Position numbers and translations under genes: made by a program
Origin: Marinosulfonomonas sp.
GTDB lineage: Bacteria; Pseudomonadota; Alphaproteobacteria; Rhodobacterales; Rhodobacteraceae
Reading direction: 5' to 3'
NCBI GenBank assembly: GCA_002732995.1
Contig: NVTS01000074.1
Span: forward strand, 8,495 to 14,316
Length of the DNA: 5,822 bases
The notes under the pieces: model-generated
The model's input: only the letters and a program-made list of their open reading frames with translations
Databases searched by the model: none
Told to the model about the DNA's origin: nothing
In this document: positions 4,410 to 5,822 of the stretch, piece after piece
Layout: each line of letters opens with the position of its first letter
Numbering within the stretch: the stretch's first letter is position 1

Positions 4410-5625
4410 CCAGCCGGAAGAACAGCGCCTTGAGGTATCCGCTCTGTGCCAGTTGTGGCAGCAACGGGTGATCCGCACCAGCCGATCCTGAATGGATCTG
4501 CACAGCTCGGCGGCCACCCCGCCCGATGCCCCGCGCGGATGAATTGCGAAACCGCGTCAGATCAACGGCGTGCGAGCAGGAACAGACCACCAGATAGCCA
4601 TTCTCGGCCACCAATGGGGCGGCGAGGCGGGCGATGCGCTCGTAGGCCCGCAGACCTGCTTCTAGCGCTTTTTTGTTTGGGGCAAAGGCCGGTGGATCAC
4701 AGATCACCACGTCGAATTTAGCACCCTCCTTGGCCAAATCCTCAAGCACGGCGAACGCATCCCCCTTGCGGGTGGTGAATTGGTCGGATTTCCCCATAGT
4801 TGCGGCACCTGCCTCGGCCAGCTCCAGCGCCGGTGTGGAACTGTCAACCGCCAGTGCAGATTGCGCCCCGCCAGCCAGTGCCGCCAGTGAAAAGCCGCCA
4901 ACATGGGAAAACACATCCAGAACACGGGCGTCTTTGCACAGGCGCTGGGTAAAAGCATGGTTGGCGCGCTGATCAAAAAACAGGCCGGTTTTTTGCCCGC
5001 CCATCAGATCAGCCATATAGATCGCCCCGTTCATCGGCACAGGGATCGGCCCATCCAGCGTGCCGCGCAGCAGCAGGGTTTCCTCGTTCAGCCCTTCCAG
5101 CACCCGCGAGCGCCCCGCCGCATTTTTCACGATGGTCGTCACGCCTGTGACATTTGCCAGCGCATCCGCCAGCATATCCAGATGCACATCGGCCCACGCC
5201 GCATTGGGCTGGATCACGGCGGCATCGCCAAAACGGTCGATCACCACACCGGGCAGGCCATCAGATTCGGCATGCACCAGACGGTAGAATGGCGTATCGA
5301 ACATGCGTTCACGGTGCTTCAGCGCCCGCGTCAAGCGCGCCTCGAACCACGCAAGGTCAACCACAGCATCCGGATCACGGTCCAGCATCCGGCAAGCGAT
5401 TTTCGAGCCCATGTTAATGGCAACAAGCCCAAGTGCGCGGCGCTCGCTGTCTTCCAGCCGCGCCAATGTGCCAGGCTTTAATGCCTTGGTGCGCCGGTCG
5501 GTGACGATTTCGTCCATGAACACCCAAGGGAATCCGTGGCGGATTGCCCGCACCTCGGCTTTGGGTTTCATACGAACAACGGGCGTTGTCTGGGGGGCGG
5601 AATCGGATGAGGAGGGCTGTGTCAT
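4405..5625 (-). CDS. RlmI-like class I RNA methyltransferase (RSP_2647-like)
   Basis: This 406-aa SAM-dependent methyltransferase has the layout of RlmI, the 23S rRNA m5C1962 enzyme. An N-terminal PUA RNA-binding domain (about 17-90, with KAEVRAIRHGFPWVFMDEI) leads into a linker domain (about 93-200), the conserved GGQKTGLFFDQR (209-220) and a Rossmann catalytic domain. There, motif I is VLDVFSHVGGFS (235-246), the acidic SAM residue is probably Asp261 (LAVDSS), motif IV is DPPAF (310-314) and the Cys motif is CSCSH (348-352), with Cys348 or Cys350 as candidate catalytic residue. The C-terminus HPQ-like HPLLPQLAQSGYLKALFFRLD is typical of the family. Length is normal and no defect is seen. 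From memory it matches the RSP_2647 family, normally next to the PIN gene as here. The exact target base is not proven. An IS element has apparently inserted about 100 bases upstream. Confidence 0.88.
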   Translation of the reverse strand: MTQPSSSDSAPQTTPVVRMKPKAEVRAIRHGFPWVFMDEIVTDRRTKALKPGTLARLEDSERRALGLVAINMGSKIACRMLDRDPDAVVDLAWFEARLTRALKHRERMFDTPFYRLVHAESDGLPGVVIDRFGDAAVIQPNAAWADVHLDMLADALANVTGVTTIVKNAAGRSRVLEGLNEETLLLRGTLDGPIPVPMNGAIYMADLMGGQKTGLFFDQRANHAFTQRLCKDARVLDVFSHVGGFSLAALAGGAQSALAVDSSTPALELAEAGAATMGKSDQFTTRKGDAFAVLEDLAKEGAKFDVVICDPPAFAPNKKALEAGLRAYERIARLAAPLVAENGYLVVCSCSHAVDLTRFRNSSARGIGRGGRRAVQIHSGSAGADHPLLPQLAQSGYLKALFFRLD

Positions 5626-5630
5626 GCCCC

Positions 5631-5636
5631 CCTCCT
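5631..5636 (-). promoter_or_regulatory. Ribosome binding site of the RNA methyltransferase
   Basis: AGGAGG on the minus strand is a full Shine-Dalgarno consensus, 5 bases before the ATG at 5625, and settles that start. Confidence 0.85.
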
Positions 5637-5725
5637 ATAAAACTATTCGTCCGGGCGAAAGTGCCTATAGCGCTTTGCATTTACTGAGAGGTAAAAAGTG
5701 TCGGAATTCACCCTCTCTTGGGGTG
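5637..5725 (-). other. Leader and putative promoter region of the methyltransferase
   Basis: About 89 bases separate the ribosome site from the presumed insertion-sequence end. A minus-strand promoter is expected here. A TATAGG (complement of 5664-5669) could be a -10 box, but no matching -35 lies at 16-18 bases. GAGAGG (5686-5691) and CCTCTC (5712-5717) form a short inverted repeat of doubtful meaning. No gene is visible. Confidence 0.3.
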
Positions 5726-5822
5726 TGAAGTGGTCCGGCAAAAACTGGGCAGCGTGTTAAGGTGTATTCAGCAACAACGACTGGATATAAAAATGACCAA
5801 GAGGCGCAAATTTTCGGATAAG
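5726..5822 (+). mobile_element. Left end of a probable IS3-family insertion sequence (partial)
   Basis: The sequence from about 5726, TGAAGTGGTCC then GGCAAAAACTGGGCAGCG, has the general form of an IS3-family terminal inverted repeat: TGA start, a CC core, and a TGG-x-CA-like ending. It lies 67 bases before an orfA-like start, a typical IS3 leader length. The exact boundary is uncertain (TG at 5724 is also possible), because the right end and any target duplication lie outside the window. Confidence 0.5.
5793..5822 (+). CDS. IS3-family transposase OrfA, first 10 codons (partial)
   Basis: ATG at 5793 opens MTKRRKFSDK and continues past the window edge. This N-terminus is characteristic of IS3-family OrfA proteins, which usually go on to FKATVALEAL and a helix-turn-helix that binds the IS ends. 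Only ten residues are visible, so the call rests on that match and on the terminal-repeat-like sequence upstream. The ribosome site is weak (GGAT, 5784-5787), which is common in IS elements. OrfA is normally followed by OrfB, made by frameshifting; that part is not visible. Confidence 0.6.
   Translation, partial: MTKRRKFSDK

Noticed and set aside
4299..4517. N-terminal extension of the PIN protein up to an ATG at 4517
   Set aside because: The added 73 residues are cysteine- and arginine-rich, overlap the methyltransferase 3' end in another frame and are not PIN-like; PIN proteins start at the beta strand MRVLIDA.
4903..5481. Plus-strand open frame of 192 codons opposite the methyltransferase
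   Set aside because: It has His/Arg/Gln-rich low-information sequence and lies antisense to well-supported PUA and linker regions.

Overview
The window looks like chromosomal DNA from a marine or aquatic Rhodobacteraceae-type alphaproteobacterium. The reasons are moderate-to-high GC with GCC/GGC/CGC-rich codons, strong AGGAG Shine-Dalgarno sites, and a minus-strand pair (PUA-domain RNA methyltransferase followed by a PIN-domain protein). From memory, that pair matches the RSP_2647 / RSP_2648 families, which sit side by side in Rhodobacter sphaeroides. No database search was possible, so the lineage is an inference.

Layout, plus strand: the tail of an unrecognised gene (to 95), then a likely operon of five closely packed genes. 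These are a secreted DUF411 metal-binding protein (214-678), a small single-pass membrane protein with a TTG start (691-1035), a DedA/VTT-family membrane protein overlapping it by ATGA (1032-1640), a cytochrome P450 broken by a one-base deletion near its N-terminus (1653-2824), and a membrane-anchored M48 metallopeptidase (2863-3552). The first three look like a cell-envelope module, possibly linked to copper or other metals through DUF411. The P450 and the peptidase share the transcript, but I see no biochemical link.

A 200-base AT-rich gap (3553-3752) separates two converging transcription units and holds a clean dyad. On the minus strand, an RlmI-like RNA methyltransferase (5625-4405) is followed after 106 bases by the PIN-domain protein (4298-3753). 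At the right edge (about 5726 onward) the window enters what appears to be an IS3-family insertion sequence, with the first ten codons of its orfA; it lies about 100 bases upstream of the methyltransferase start.

Most of the content is ordinary. The best candidate for something undescribed is the intercistronic region of the methyltransferase-PIN pair. It folds into a long three-part hairpin whose four base mismatches all become G-U wobble pairs only in the sense RNA. Its base contains both the upstream stop codon and the first two bases of the PIN start codon, which suggests translational control or coupling. Second is the P450, for its frameshift (TAG overlapping GTG) and its atypical I-helix. 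I see no CRISPR array, tRNA, rRNA or defence system.
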